NCBI GenBank assembly: GCA_950295325.1 | Contig: OX485805.1 | Coordinates: 22,865,501-22,929,500, forward strand | Length of the DNA stretch: 64,000 nucleotides | Source: Polytrichum commune | Lineage: Eukaryota > Streptophyta > Polytrichopsida > Polytrichales > Polytrichaceae | Direction of reading: 5' to 3' | In this document: positions 10,840 through 23,271 of the stretch, one piece after another | Position numbering within the stretch: the stretch's first letter is position 1 | Layout of the letters: each line of letters opens with the position of its first letter | Notes under the pieces: model-generated | The model's input: only the letters and a program-made list of their open reading frames with translations | What the model was told of the DNA's origin: nothing | The model's database searches: none | Made by a program: the position numbers and the translations under genes

Positions 10840-12060
10840 CCAATGTTAGTAACTACACATGGTTTTAGGGTTTGTACTCTAAATTTGACAATCCTTTAAT
10901 TACAACTTTTCAATCATAAAATACTAACATTTTGAATGAACCCGAGTAAGGTGGGCTCATTACCAAGCATACATTTGAAAATTATCGATGCATTTTTAAT
11001 TTTTATCATACAAGTTTACACCGATACATGTCACTTATTGACATTCTCAAACATGCGGTTGAACATAACACTTGGAACAATACTCACACTTTACAACACT
11101 GACAAGTTCAAGTAGTTGCATGACCTCGTTGAAGGTGTACATTGGAGAATATATGAACTTGTCATTGTCGTAATCCACCTTCCCCACAAATCTAAACACA
11201 TAACCAAGAGGTTTGCAATACACCCATTTCCTTTATTTTCCCAAAACTTGAGAGGACATTTTCATGAAGTCTGGACATGTACAATATGGGATGTCACCAA
11301 TGGTGATGCAATAAGAGATGTCCTCCTTGAAGGCAATGCGTGAGGGGCACACCCTTTGGAATCTTTCTATTGTACATGCGACCAAAGGGTAATTTACCCA
11401 ATAGGTATTACCTAGGGTTGGGGGATTATCATGGACCCTATTATATTCTAATTCTCTAATAATTGGGTTTATTGGGGCCCTAGTAGTACTTACAATTATG
11501 GTTCCTCTATAATTAAAGGGAGGCTATACTAGTTACAAGTTGTAGAATTGTGCAAAAATTGCAACGAAACATTAAATGTGTAAAGAACATCCTTTGCTCT
11601 TGCTCAAGGGCAAACATCAATTGTACATGGCCCCAGAAGATCATGAAGGGTCTCAAAACCTCAACTTGCTATCTAAAATGATGCCATCAATCTGCATGAA
11701 GAAGGATGTCAGGGCAAGGGTGTAAACCAAGTCATCTAAAATAGGTTCGATTAATCTTTGCTCCTCCTTTGTGCAACAACTTTGCGCCCCTTCCCTCCTC
11801 TAATGTCGCACCTCCACCACCTCCACCACCTCTACAACAACAACTCACACCCAACTTGCCCACACCCCAACCTCAACTATCCCAACACCCAAACATGAGT
11901 CCAAATCCCTTATCCCAATTGCGAACAAATGAGCAACAAAACATAGTTAGGGTTAGCCTACTTGTGGAAGCATCATACACTCACTAAGTCACTTTTAGCC
12001 ATCAAGGAGATTTTGGTGATGCATATGGGATTTTCTAATCACCACAAATTTCCATCCATG
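10840..12060. other. No gene recognised
   Basis: AT-rich with short frames. A proline-rich 72-codon frame at 11769-11987 arises from a (CCACCT)n-like stretch and has no other support. Confidence 0.5.
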
Positions 12061-12064
12061 GACC

Positions 12065-12180
12065 CAACTCCAACCAAAATGATGGAGATACCAAAAAGAC
12101 ATATGTTAAAAAAAAGATTGGACTATGTGCTCAAAATATGTTTAAGCATTCTAAATTCAAAAATCAAGGTCTAAGCTTCT
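12065..12180 (-). repeat. Dispersed repeat family D, copy 4 (minus orientation)
   Basis: The reverse complement reads tttagaatgcttaaacatat, then tttgagcacatagtccaatc and aacatatgtctttttgg, matching the core of the plus-oriented copies near 13.6 and 15.8 kb. It is the only clear minus-strand member. Confidence 0.65.
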
Positions 12181-13439
12181 TCCTTGCGATTGTAGTGTTG
12201 GGGTCAAGGTCTTGGCTAAAAGTGATTTTTTATGTAAATTGTAAGCTTGAGTTTTGGGTGGTAGCAAACATATAATATATCACCTTATGTGCGTCCAAAT
12301 AAACTTTATAGGTAAAAGTGTCATAGTTTTAGGATATTAGTGCATGTAAAATCATGGATATTTTCTTGCTCACTGCTCATATGATATCACTCCACTCATG
12401 CATGTAGTGGACTCTTGTGTTTGATGTTTAAGAGCAACTTCAATGTAATATGGTTACTCTAAATTGGTCATCTCGCCAATTCACTTTCAAAATTTTGGGA
12501 TTTCAATGTTGTATGTTCTCTCACGTATAAGTACACACCTATATATCATAAGTTTTCATTACCCACCAATTATTAAGAGAGAGACAACCCTCTAAAGTTC
12601 ATCAACTCAGAGTTCTTGAGGGTGAGAAAGGATATCTATCTATCTATCTATCTAAATGCTGCAAAAACTAAGATACATGATAAGAGCCTATCATTTTCAT
12701 TCAATGGTGGGGTTTCCCATGAACGTTCTCATTTTGAGGGAAAAGAAAAGAAAAGAAAAAAGCAAATTTCTCTAAAAAGTGAATCACTAGGTCCAATGCT
12801 ACTTTGGAAAGGCAAACCTAATTAGGGTTTTTGTCCCATCTCAAACTCTCAATAGGGAAATACTTACGGCTAGGGTTAAGGTAAAAATGATATCTACATA
12901 CTCACTTAACTCCTAACCTAGTGGCCTAACAAACAATGTTTTCTTGCTTTGCTCATATTCTTGTAACGTTGGCTTGTGACAACATAGCATGTGGATTATA
13001 GATGTGGGCACTTGATGTAACCTCACTAACCTCACATACTTTGCTTTGTGGGTGTTTTTGGATCGAACACATGTGAGGCTAAGAATTTCAAGCTTATCTT
13101 TGTTTTCAAACTCATTTTGGTAGCTTTGTTTGTTAAGGGTCACATTTGTTTATCTTTGATTGTTTGGAGGACTATCTCAAATAACTTACTTTTTATCTTT
13201 TTATGCCATTTGAAAGTTTAATACCTTGAGGAACAGTGTGTTTATCAACATGAAAACTTAGCACATTGTTACTTATTTTTCAAAGGATGACACATGAGCA
13301 CTAGAAAGCTACATAAACATGGTATAAATGTTATCAAAACCATAACTATTGATTTGAGGTGAATGGTTGATAAATTATTGCTTTGACTTCACTATGGTAA
13401 GTTAGTCTTGAACAAACACTATCAGCTTTTGCACCCACC
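12181..13439. other. No gene recognised
   Basis: Contains a TAAGAGCAACTTCAATG phrase at about 12430 that looks like one end of a common MITE type, but no matching right end was found. Otherwise AT-rich without recognised features. Confidence 0.4.
12630..12653. repeat. (CTAT)n microsatellite
   Basis: About six ctat/atct repeats. Confidence 0.85.
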
Positions 13440-13760
13440 TCTCGTAGGATATGAAACACGCAATCAATGGAAGATGATTAGCAATTTCAAATCAAAGTGG
13501 TAGCCTTATCATTTTAAAAGTTCACATGAATATCATACTCATTAGCAAAGTGATGATTACCTCTCTTTGTTAATGACCATATAGGTCTCTTCAATTGTGT
13601 CCATTATTGAACCTAGTATAACTGACAACTTTTGAGCATGTAGTACACATGTAATTTTAATTTGTTTTGAACACATGTCTTTTTGCGTCTATTCTTACAA
13701 CCAAACCTTACCACACACCACTAAATATTCGGCGTCCGATAAAATTTAGTAACCGAATCA
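13440..13760 (+). repeat. Dispersed repeat family D, copy 5 (long copy)
   Basis: About 320 bp align by eye with 15620-15985: tatgaaacacgcaatcaatg, gatgattagcaa, gttcacatgaatat, tgaccatataggtc, then tttgagcatgtagtac and aacacatgtctttttgcg, ending near accacacaccactaaatatt. The copy is non-coding. Confidence 0.7.
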
Positions 13761-13998
13761 AGCCCACTTAATTCCTAAATGCTCTTGGGATTTAAAAGTG
13801 GTTTGCCATGTAGTATTTTTGGTGGGTCCCCAATGGTGACTTGGCTTCCACCTCATGATTGGAATCTTCATGGGGAGTATGTGAGAGGTGGCTCTTTTGA
13901 TACATCACAAACCCATGCCTTTGAAAGTTTTTTGAAATGTGGAAAACATGGGACTTGGCTAGTGCTAAACTAGCTTGAGATGCATTGCTGGCTACTTA

Positions 13999-14510
13999 GG
14001 ACCGCTTTACACTTAGAGGTTGGGCCAATTCGTTGTGCAAGAGGCTTGAAATCCTCACTTTTGATTGCCCAAAAGGTTGAAATCGGCCCCAAACTCTTTA
14101 TACCTAAAGGCTAGGCCAATTTGGTGGTATGAAATTTTTTAATCAAAAAATGCATGGTATGAAACGCCCTGAGCTCGTTGAATTGCGTGCACCCAAAATG
14201 GAGGGCCAATTCTTGGCCTCGGGGTCAGTGTCACATTTCAATAAAAAAATGTATTTAATCAAATATGGTTTTTTCAGCGAACTATATTCATTGGATTATG
14301 TGGAGTTATGAACGACTCTATGCTAGATTATGCTAGATCCATTGGATTATTCTAGATTTATTGAATCGGCCTAGCTTCTTGGCCCTAAGACCTTTACATA
14401 AGGAAAAATTGACCCCCATTATAATCTTATTATATTTGTAGTTGAGGTTGGCCTCCAACCCAAAGAGGGCTTAAATTTCATGCAATCGGCCTCTAGGTGT
14501 AAAGTGGCCC
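13999..14510. mobile_element. MITE (512 bp), TTA target duplication
   Basis: The left end GGACCGCTTTACACTTAGAG and the right end, read in reverse as GGGCCACTTTACACCTAGAG, are inverted repeats. They are flanked by TTA at 13996-13998 and 14511-14513. The 3-bp TWA duplication and G-C-rich terminus are typical of PIF/Harbinger (Tourist-like) MITEs. Interior frames are short and have no transposase motif. Confidence 0.8.
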
Positions 14511-14513
14511 TTA

Positions 14514-15619
14514 GTTTGGGATTGCAAATCTAAAACTTGTCAATTTGGAAATGCTATTTATGCACAAGGATTATATCTATTATATTCGGAATTATGATTT
14601 ATTGAGTACAAACTTTTGCACTGAAAGTTCTCTTTTTACAAGAATCTAGGGTACTCGTATTGCAAGAAGGGTCCACCTTGTGATCAATTCCGAATGGGAT
14701 CATTTTTGCGAGCATAAAGCTCTTGTGCCATTCTAAACTATATAGGGGACCTCCCAAGCACTCAAATGTCTATAAGCCCCCTTAGTAAGTCTCATCATAA
14801 AATTATAATTATATTTGTGTGTTGCAAGGGTTCAAGGGTGACTTTACACCTTCCTCCGACATAAGAAATGTGGTTCAATTGACTTGAAATTATGTAGACA
14901 CGTACCTATGCTACATTGGTTATCCAATTTAGTGTATGTTATTATTTTGAGCTACGCAAGTGCTATAACTATTCAATAAGATGCAATATTTTACCAAGCA
15001 AAGTCATTTATGCTCTATAAACAACATATTGAACTTTTGCTCATTAACATTGAACTCATGAGTACGATGTTGTTTGCAATAAGTACTTCCAAATAGTAAC
15101 ATGCATTCAATGGGATTATCAACATACTTACTTTCAATCAACTTGGTCGAACTTCTCAAATTTACGTAAGAATTGGCGGGAAAGAAACAAACTTTAGCAG
15201 TGGTCAAGGGAAACCCAAAATCAACCATTATGGGCTTGAACATGTAAGGGTTAAGTTACTTTAAGTTTGGCAACATGTTCATGATCACCATGAAGGATAT
15301 AGAAGCAAGATGTTTTGCATTCATTTTTCAAGCATTGCAAACATTCTTGATTTGCCCTTGGGTTGCGATGGTTTGCCCCAGGTGGTTGTGTCTCTAATTC
15401 CGTTCTTGCAATTGAATTTTCAATTTGTGCCCCCCCCCTCCCAAAAAATAAAAAAATAAATGCAAATGTTTAAAGTTCACACTAGAAACATTAAGCTGGA
15501 GTTAAAATTGTGAATGTTTTATTGATTTGTAGCCTTTATATGTTTCTATAAGTGTTCTACCCTTGATACAAAGTCCACCTAAGGTAAGCGTCCCTTAATC
15601 GGACAATTTTCTTTCAGAC
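14514..15619. other. No gene recognised
   Basis: AT-rich. A short C run is at about 15430. Open frames are under 80 codons without motifs. Confidence 0.5.
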
Positions 15620-15985
15620 ACCCACTTCTTGTAAGATATGAAACACACAATTAGTGCGAGATGATTAGCAAATCCAAATCATGCTTGTAGCGATGTCCCT
15701 TGTAATTTTTAGAGCTCATCCAAATATCTAATCCATTATCAAAGTGAGGAATCTCATTCTTGTCAAATGGTGATATAGGGTGCTCCTAATTAAGTTGACT
15801 ATTGTGTCTAGAATGGTTGACATGTTTTGAGCACGTAGTCCAATCTCTTTTAAACATGTGTATTTTTTTGGGTATCCATTCTTAAATCCATACCTAATCT
15901 GACAACGCTCAAAGATAGATGTCTACATATTAGGGATGTTGAATTAATACGCGTGTACCTTATTACATGGGGACATCGTGTGTTG
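15620..15985 (+). repeat. Dispersed repeat family D, copy 6 (longest copy)
   Basis: Includes gatatgaaacacacaattag, ttgactattgtgtctagaat, tttgagcacgtagtccaatc, aaacatgtgtatttttttgg, tagatgtctacatattaggg and the distal gcgtgtaccttatta. It provides the best reference for the family; the distal half also matches the copy at 31635. Confidence 0.75.
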
Positions 15986-16952
15986 GGAGAGAGGGAATTG
16001 TTACATGCAAGCGTCTCTATTAGGTGTGAGGGCCATAGCCATGTCCATGCCTCCTTGATCTTCAAGCCTTCCTCTTAACCGGACAATGTGAGTGTGAGAT
16101 CATTTAATACCTACGTGGTAAACCTAACTTCATTTAACGTTGTAGGTCATGAAAATGTAACAATGAGAGGTTGGGAGGTCAATTTGAATTTGGGTCTCCC
16201 TGCACATGGTTTCCAAGCATCCCATGATTATATTCCTAGGGCCTATAAAACAAACACACAATGTTGAATAATGTAATGACTCGTATTGTTTGCTAGTTCT
16301 CTTTTAAGTACGTGGTGCAAGCGATGTGACTATGAGAGAACCACACGCCACACCCCTTACACTATACCCACCTATATATGCTTATTGGAGAATATCGTTC
16401 ACCTACCAAGCACTACACATGACCAAAAAGTGAGTCCCGCCCGGCACAATGTAGATGAATCCAATTATACTATTCCATGTTCCGACGTTCGTCAACTTAG
16501 TTAAGTACGTAATCAACTTATAAGGCACCTATATATGTAGTTCTTTAAACACCAAATATATATAGATGCTTCACAAGTTCCCAAAAAGAATAAACTACAC
16601 AGTCCGTGTACATATGTTGGAGGACAAAACCAAGTCAACCAATTCATAAGTTAGATCATAAATGTGACACAAAAAGCTCAAGGATGTTGCAAAATTAATA
16701 CACATAAGGAATGCATGAGAGTCCTATTCATGGGGCCCTTCAACACTATATATATATATGTATATGTACATATATTAAATGCACAATACTAAGCCTATCT
16801 TTGTAATGGGTAGATCATAGATCTCAGAAGCTGTTATTAGCTGCCAAGATCTGCCATGGTTTTAGTAAGAGATTTTGAACATTTCTTAATATTGCTGTTC
16901 TGTCCGATCCTTTGGTCTGAACTTTGAAGTAGTTCTTGTGAGGACATTTTAA

Positions 16953-17341
16953 GGGCCGGTCCACATGGGTTCCAAGTCCTAAGTCTCAAGTCGCTTGAGG
17001 TCAATATGTGCAATCTCAACTGTTGAGAGCATGGAAGTTGGGACTTCACACGGGGTCCCAAGTCCCAAGTATGACATGGATGCCTGCATGGTAACACTTT
17101 TTGGAGGTGAGGTTTGGGACTTGTGTTGCCAGTTGGGTCGAGCAAAAAGCCAGACCCAAGTCTCAACCCAAGTCTCACAAATATTTTTGCATAAAATAAT
17201 CAAGATCCGACTTCCATGATAATTAACGATATTTTAGTGGTTTCTTGAGGCTCACAAGTTGGGACTTGGCCTCCATGTTGTGATTTACTAACATACTTGG
17301 GACTTAAGACTTGGGACTTGGGACCCCGTGTGAACTAGCCC
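16953..17341. mobile_element. MITE (389 bp), TAA target duplication
   Basis: The left end GGGCCGGTCCACATGGGTTC and the right end in reverse, GGGCTAGTTCACACGGGGTC, continue as tcCCAAGTCC repeats. They are flanked by TAA at 16950-16952 and 17342-17344. The word 'gggacttggga / tcccaagtccc' recurs internally, giving extra self-complementarity. Non-coding; PIF/Harbinger-like by its duplication. Confidence 0.85.
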
Positions 17342-17361
17342 TAAGGGTGAGGCATCTATAT

Positions 17362-17790
17362 ATGATAAAAATAAGAGAATTTGCATTTGTGTAAGAGGAT
17401 TAATAGCAAGGATTTTTATTTTATTTTTCTTGTAATGAGAAACAAATTCCAAGGAGAATGAAATAACAATAATAATAATAATAACTCATGAGTATGCAAA
17501 ATTGTTACAGACTTTGAGGCGATAAAGTTAGGGTAATACATGAGTCGATTTATAAGTTAACCCATAGTTGCTCATCTAAATGCTAATGCTTGGCTACAAT
17601 AATTGTCAAAACTCTAATGAGGGTTATCAATCACAAGCCGCCACCACACAAACATTAACTCTATTCGCCTAAAACATATAGATCTCATTCATGTCAACAT
17701 TACATGGCCCTAGTGAGCGGTGAAATGGACACGGTCGACTATGAATGCCTTGACTTTACTTATTTTAGATGAAGGACACTAGCAATTCTA
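17362..17790 (+). repeat. Dispersed repeat E, copy 1
   Basis: About 430 bp match the reverse complement of 29430-29890 (gctaatgcttggctacaat, aaccacaagccgccac-type and catagtcgac-type words occur in the same order). It includes a small (AAT)n run. No gene. Confidence 0.65.
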
Positions 17791-17853
17791 AGATGCACCC
17801 CTACTTTTATGTTCTTGCATGAAGAATAGTTTTGGTCTCCGGAGGTTGTGTTA

Positions 17854-17998
17854 TTTGGGCTAGTTCATATGGAGTCCCAAGTCCCATTCATGTTAGCAAA
17901 TTCACACCTTTAAGCTTCAAGAAACCATTAGAACAAGGTTATTATCATTTTAGTTGGATCTTGATTACTATATGCAAAAATATTTGTGGGACTTGTCA
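17854..17998 (-). mobile_element. Truncated inverted copy of the 16953-17341 MITE
   Basis: Starts GGGCTAGTTCATATGGAGTC and continues with ttcaagaaaccatta...cattttag...ggatcttgattactatatgc...aaatatttgtgggact, matching the right half of the 389-bp MITE in reverse. The other terminus is absent, so this is a decayed fragment about 0.5 kb away. Confidence 0.7.
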
Positions 17999-18304
17999 TA
18001 ACATTATTCATGCTTGATTATGTAACCTTGTGTCGAGTGTATGATGCTACGCAACTCGTGAGTAGACTCATCAAGGCCTAGTTTATCTAAACATCTAACA
18101 AGGAACGTCATGGAGAACACCAAACCTCAACTGCTACCCTTTCCTTTATTAATAAAAGAACAAAAGGATGCCACCGTCATCTCTCTTGATATCATGTGTC
18201 ATGCACAAATGGGAGGTTCTTTAGGTTGGACAAGCAATGTAATTCAAATCCCTCCCACTAACACATGTCACTACAAGCATGTGAGTTCTCACTAATTGAC
18301 CTCC

Positions 18305-18475
18305 ATCATTGGAAAAGTGTCCCACGTCATTGAAAAATATGCAAAAGTATCACCATGGTAGATCTGCTAGTGACAAAGGATGATAATTGAAAAAGTGTCC
18401 TACGTCACTTTAAAATATTCAAAAGTATCACTATGGCATATTTGCTAGTGACAGAGGATGATTGCCAAGGACTCA
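18305..18475 (+). repeat. Two-unit tandem repeat, ~86 bp
   Basis: Two adjacent units share 'ttgaaaaagtgtcc(c/t)acgtca', 'caaaagtatcac(c/t)atgg' and 'tgctagtgaca-aggatgat'. Confidence 0.8.
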
Positions 18476-19145
18476 TATGTTGGTAATGATATCATAGATT
18501 TCCCAAAGCATTGAAAATTTTGAAATTACTTTCACCCATACATTTTTGTTTCAAGTAGCCTTAACCTCTATCTCAAAAACAAAAAATGGTATGTACTGGT
18601 TATGTGCTCCCTCCAAAGTCTTGAACACATGGAAATAGTAAAACATCAAAACATTGAGAAATATTAAGTAAGGGGATCTTAAAAATATCATAAGGTAAAT
18701 ATTATTGCATGTGTTTGGGATCTATGATTGGTTTGGGGATGAGTTTCACAAAATACCACAAGGCCTGAGCCTAGTTTTTGAGTTTCAGCCATGGATTTGT
18801 GGTGTCTAAATAACCTCATCTATTACGAAGGTGAAAATGCAAACTATGTTATAGCTTGAAAATTACTATTTAAAGACCTATGTGACTCCATGAATGACAT
18901 TAAAGATCTTGAGTGAATTGGATAAGTTAGAATTGGAATGATTCAACCCTCAACATATAGAAGACTCATTTAGAAAGAACTCTCCATACATGATGGCAAC
19001 ATTTACATGTAAACCACATATCCTAAGAATGCCAAACTTACAAGAAACATTAGCTTTGTATTTAGTCTGCTACATTTGCATTTGGGTTCATGTAAAGTCC
19101 CAAACCCAAATAATATGGAAAGTATGTTCAAGAACAAATAACTTA

Positions 19146-19270
19146 GGGCCGCTTTACACTAGAGCTCGGGGGCCCTTGACTCGTGATACACAAATCAAGT
19201 GATTGATGGTCCAAGTTCACTTTACACTAGACCTTGGAGGCTTGAGGGACCAAAGAGATTCTAATGAATG
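19146..19270 (+). mobile_element. Left-end fragment of the GGGCCRCTTTACAC MITE family
   Basis: Begins after TTA (19143-19145) with GGGCCGCTTTACACTAGAGC and continues with family words 'gggcccttgac', 'ggtccaagttcac' and 'ggcttgagggacca'. No matching right terminus was found downstream, so the copy is truncated or its right end has decayed. Confidence 0.6.
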
Positions 19271-21137
19271 AATATCCTATATGGCATCTTACATGGCATC
19301 ATAGAGAGAAATAAACTTCTTGAGCTATAAGGTTTTCCCAATGTTCTCACCTTCAACCCACTTGCATGGGTGCCACAAATCCTTGGATATTGTTGTTGAA
19401 TCCATACATATCTTAACTTTTAGTTGGCAAAAGTTGCCTTCAAAGACCAATTAAAGCCGACCTTCCTTATATTCAAGAAAACATCATTTGTGATAGTTTT
19501 GCGTATCATGTGACATTTTCACAAATACCATGTTTAAGGTAGTAGTGCCTTAAAGTAACACCTTCATTTTGGCAACCTATCTATTCATCTTTGAACTATC
19601 AACAAGTGAGTGCAATGGTGTCATCAAATAAGTCAATAATAAAGTGAGTAATTAGTCATATGCTTCATTAAGTACAAAATAACACCACTTTGACCATTCA
19701 TAGTAGCAATGCAAGAAGGATGCAAGAATGATCTAAGAAGAGCACCAACTTTGATCAATCACAATGGCGAATCGAGGATTTATCCACTCAATCAAGCGGT
19801 GTGAGAAGCAATCCACAAAAAGGGGACAACATCTTCATTTCAAGGACTCTCACCCCCAACATGGCTAATTTTCTGGTGATTCTCACCTAGCAATCCAACA
19901 TCAATGGATCCTCGTAAGCGATTAGTAAAAATCTTGTTATGTTAAACAACTTTGCGAATTTCCGTAGTCTTTATTATTTTCTATAAACATTACATAGACT
20001 CTTTATAATTTTGTAAATCTCTGGGGAAAATTTTGAACTTTTCCCAAGCAATTTAACTTGCCTGAAATATAAAAGTTTAAGGAAGTATCACTTTTAGGCT
20101 CAACAACCTCAACTTGAAAGATGCAAACCATTCCCAAGCCCCACTTGTACCCATATTTTGCCTTGCCACAACAACTATATTGATTATGATATTGAGCGAT
20201 GGCCACAGTATTTTCCTATGTGGTCCACATGTGCTTGCAGACTAATAAGGTGCATGCCACACGAGAGCCGGAGGAACTTCCTCCAACATGGCACTTTGCT
20301 TTTAAAAAGTCTCCTTTTCCTTGTTTCTCTCCTTATACTGTGGAATTCCGGGCACTAGTGCCTGGTAGTTGTGAACTACATTTATTGTGCCATGTCACTC
20401 TACTTTATTGCCAAGTAGATCCTGAAGCAACATCCAAAGCAAAATCCAAAGCTAAAAAGTCATTGTTGCCACTCCCCATACTTCCTCTCATGTGGCAACC
20501 ACTTGCTCATTTGAACCAATGCTATTCATCCAACTCACTGCCGTTCATGCAAGTTTCCTCCCGTGTGGTTTGGGCCTAACTTATAAGTATTATGACCCAC
20601 ACTAATTGCAAATACCCTCACTAATTGCTCACAGTTGACATAGACTTGTGGCAACCTAGTATAGTTTCGCAGGTCATAAAACTTGTGGAAAGTGTGTGTA
20701 GAACATTTCAAGGGAATCTTGTCAAACCCTAAAATATCTTTTCCTTTCACCACACCAATTTAGTCGCAAGTTGTGTGAAAAGTTGGCCCATGTTGCATCA
20801 CAAGTCCTACTAATTAATTTCCTAGCCATGCACTAGATACGAAAATGTCTGTACAATGTCAATGCCCTACATGCAAGCATCTATATCTCTATATATATAT
20901 ACATACGTTTTCCAACCATATCCCACTACAACAAAGTTAATTGTAAAGTCTCAACTAGGGACCATTGTTGGATTTTGGCCCCCATTTTTGAGTGCTAGGT
21001 AGGCAGGTTGTCAACTAACGTAGAGATACCATAACCCATTAACCCCCCTCTAGCCGTGCACTAGACCGCCGTCATAATGGTGAAGTGCCATTTCTAAAGC
21101 CGATCATGGCTCGGTGGCAACTTCAATGCGTGTACAC
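19271..21137. other. No gene recognised
   Basis: Includes a 126-codon plus frame at 20199-20579 without motifs and a short (AT)n tract near 20890. Nothing is supportable as a gene or element. Confidence 0.5.
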
Positions 21138-21221
21138 TTATAGGCTGCCCACACATACTGGTGGTGGGTAGCAATGAACGGGCGAACTCCGTTCACTGCC
21201 ACCAGTAAGTGTGGGCGAGAA

Positions 21222-21665
21222 CCGGGGAGAGCCGGCGGTTAGTCCACATGAACAAGTTGATTTTGAGAAATTACCTGGTTGTAGTTCAAGACTTCAGGAG
21301 AACTTGGTACCTAAAGTTACAAAGTTGCACTGGTTGATTTTGAGAAATAATCCGGTTGAAGTTCGAGACTTCACGATAATTTTGTACTTTAAGCTACAAA
21401 GATGAACCAATGAGTTTGAGAAATAACACGGTTGAAGTTCGAGACTTCATGGTAATTTTGTACCTTAAGTTACAAATATGAACGGGTGAATTTGAGAAAT
21501 AACCCAGTTGAACAAGACCCCACAAAACTTATCAAGCGTTCTAGAGGAATATAGAGAATATACCTCAAATTCATAAAGAAAAAACCGAAAGTTCACACAA
21601 CATGTAACCAATCGGACTTGGAAAGAATAGAATTTTAACCGATCATGCCAAAAAAATCTCCATGG
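21222..21665 (+). repeat. ACCGG module inside element H copy 1
   Basis: Reads ccggggagagccggcggtta, then tandem ~77-bp units (gagtttgagaaataacacgg / ttgaagttcgagacttca / ttttgtaccttaagttacaa), then catgtaaccaatcggacttgg and a terminal aaaaaaatctcc. The same start and end words delimit the three free ~215-bp elements elsewhere in the window. Confidence 0.75.
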
Positions 21666-21950
21666 ACAATTGGTCAAATTTTGATATTTAGTGTGACTTA
21701 CTATTTGGATTCACAAGGTGCTATATGCTTTTACTCATGAAATAATTTTTTACCAAGTAAAGTTGTCAATGTTTTATAGTGTCCAAACATCATTTGTTGG
21801 TAAAATATGAGATGTACAGTACATAGATATAGCATTGCGTAATTCCACGTAGTAAGCTTTGCCTAAATATCATATTTAGTGTAGTTATAGAGAGATACGA
21901 ATTCGTGGCCTCTATGTAGACTCACTCATTGCGAAGGTGAAAACGTAGCG

Positions 21951-22153
21951 ATTTATCTCGCTTGAAATTATCTAGAAGTGAGAAATTATCTCGCTCGATA
22001 TTATGTAGTAGTGCGGAATTATCTCGCTTGAAATTATCTAGAAGTGAGAAATTATATCGCTCGATATTATGTAGTAGTGTGGAATTATCTCGCTCGAAAT
22101 TATCTAATAGTGCGAAATTATCTCGCTCAAGATTTTCTTATAGTACAAAATTA
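21951..22153 (+). repeat. 33-bp minisatellite with 66-bp higher-order period
   Basis: The word tcgct(c/t) recurs at 21959, 21992, 22025, 22058, 22091 and 22124, exactly 33 bp apart. Units alternate between a 'gaaattatctagaagtgaga' type and a 'gatattatgtagtagtgcgg' type. Because 33 is a multiple of three, one frame stays open as an 11-residue repeat (KLSRSEKLSRS-like). The segment is missing from element H copy 2. Confidence 0.9.
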
Positions 22154-22316
22154 TAAAGGTGTGTGAAATTGTTGATCACAACAACGAACGAGCGAGTGGC
22201 AGGACCTATGCGACCACTCGCTGCCACTGCTATAAAGTGATAAAAAAGCTCAACCATGCTGGTGGGAGTTGCCGACTGGCCTCACCACCAGCAGGTGTTG
22301 GGAGGCTATTAGTGTA

Positions 22317-22767
22317 GCCAATGGGAGTCAAGTGTTAATGTACTCATGAGGTAATTGATTTAGGCAATGTTTTGTATAAAAATGCGGATTACCGTGTTCG
22401 GTGTAGGGAGAATGTAGTGAACGAGTAGGGATTTGAACAACTTTCCACTTTGAAAAATTGTACCATTTTTTTTGTAGGGCAAAAAAATATGAAACAACTT
22501 GTATGCTTCATGAATCCTTCTCGTCTATCTTGGAAATTACCTCATGATTGTCAGACCAAATCTTCAATGCGAATCACCTTATTTTCACGGGTTATGGTAT
22601 TTCTACCTTATATCGGTTCTTTAGAAACAAATGGGGCATTGAAATGTTGGATGTCACCCTCCTTTGCCCTAATGTTAGTGATCCCCTTATTTAGCCTTCA
22701 AAACACGAGTCTGGCTACATGATGACACCCCATGTGGGTAGGATGCTTTAATTCATGTGGGGCTCAC
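22317..22767. other. No gene recognised
   Basis: A 90-codon plus frame (22450-22722) lies here. The overlapping frame reads NANHLIFTGYG-ISTLYRFFRN-KWGIEMLDVTLLCPNVSD. It is suggestive of old coding sequence but has no motif I can name. Confidence 0.3.
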
Positions 22768-22770
22768 TAA

Positions 22771-23268
22771 GGGCCACTCACGAGTCTGAGAGCCCGTGAC
22801 CATTACACTCCAAGCACTCTCAATGGTGGAAAAGGCGGAGCCGGTCCAAGTTCGCTCCTTCACACGACGCTTGAGGGACCAACGGAGTATGTGAATGCAA
22901 GGTGGATGTAAAGTCTACATGGATTCCAATAGGCATCGAATGGATTATGTTTCATGGTCACTTGGACTCTTTTCAAAAACCACCTCTTGGAGGTAGGCTT
23001 AACACAAAACCGGGAGACCATGACACTCCGAACAATCACAACCATTGGTTTATTCCGTTTTATCGTGTGTGAGGACTCCGCATGAATCAAAATTCATTGA
23101 AATAGCATTTGGTTGAGGGCCCGGTCACATATGACTTCACACTACACTTGAGGATCTGTGACCACACTACATAATTTTGGAGGTGTGTTTGGGACTGCCT
23201 TTGGACACGTTCTTTTGGGCTCTCACAATTTCATTGTCATGGCCCTTGGCTCATGTGTGAAGTGGCCC
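22771..23268. mobile_element. MITE (498 bp), GGGCCACT family, TAA duplication
   Basis: The left end GGGCCACTCACGAGTCTGAG and the right end in reverse, GGGCCACTTCACACATGAGC, are flanked by TAA at 22768-22770 and 23269-23271. Interior words match 4424-4815 and 19146. Non-coding. Confidence 0.8.
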
Positions 23269-23271
23269 TAA

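Larger units (their letters stand above)
21141..22308. mobile_element. PIF/Harbinger-like element H, copy 1 (1168 bp)
   Basis: The termini TAGGCTGCCCACACATACTG and, from the right in reverse, TAGCCTCCCAACACCTGCTG continue as GTGGTG inverted repeats, flanked by TTA at 21138-21140 and 22309-22311. Both ends are themselves foldbacks: the left has gaacgg/ccgttc arms, the right has cgagtgg/ccactcg arms. The interior holds three to four ~77-bp ACCGG repeats matching free elements at 46910, 47846 and 58537, plus a 33-bp minisatellite. No transposase is encoded, so it is non-autonomous. A second copy at 32330-34667 shares the same layout. Confidence 0.85.
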
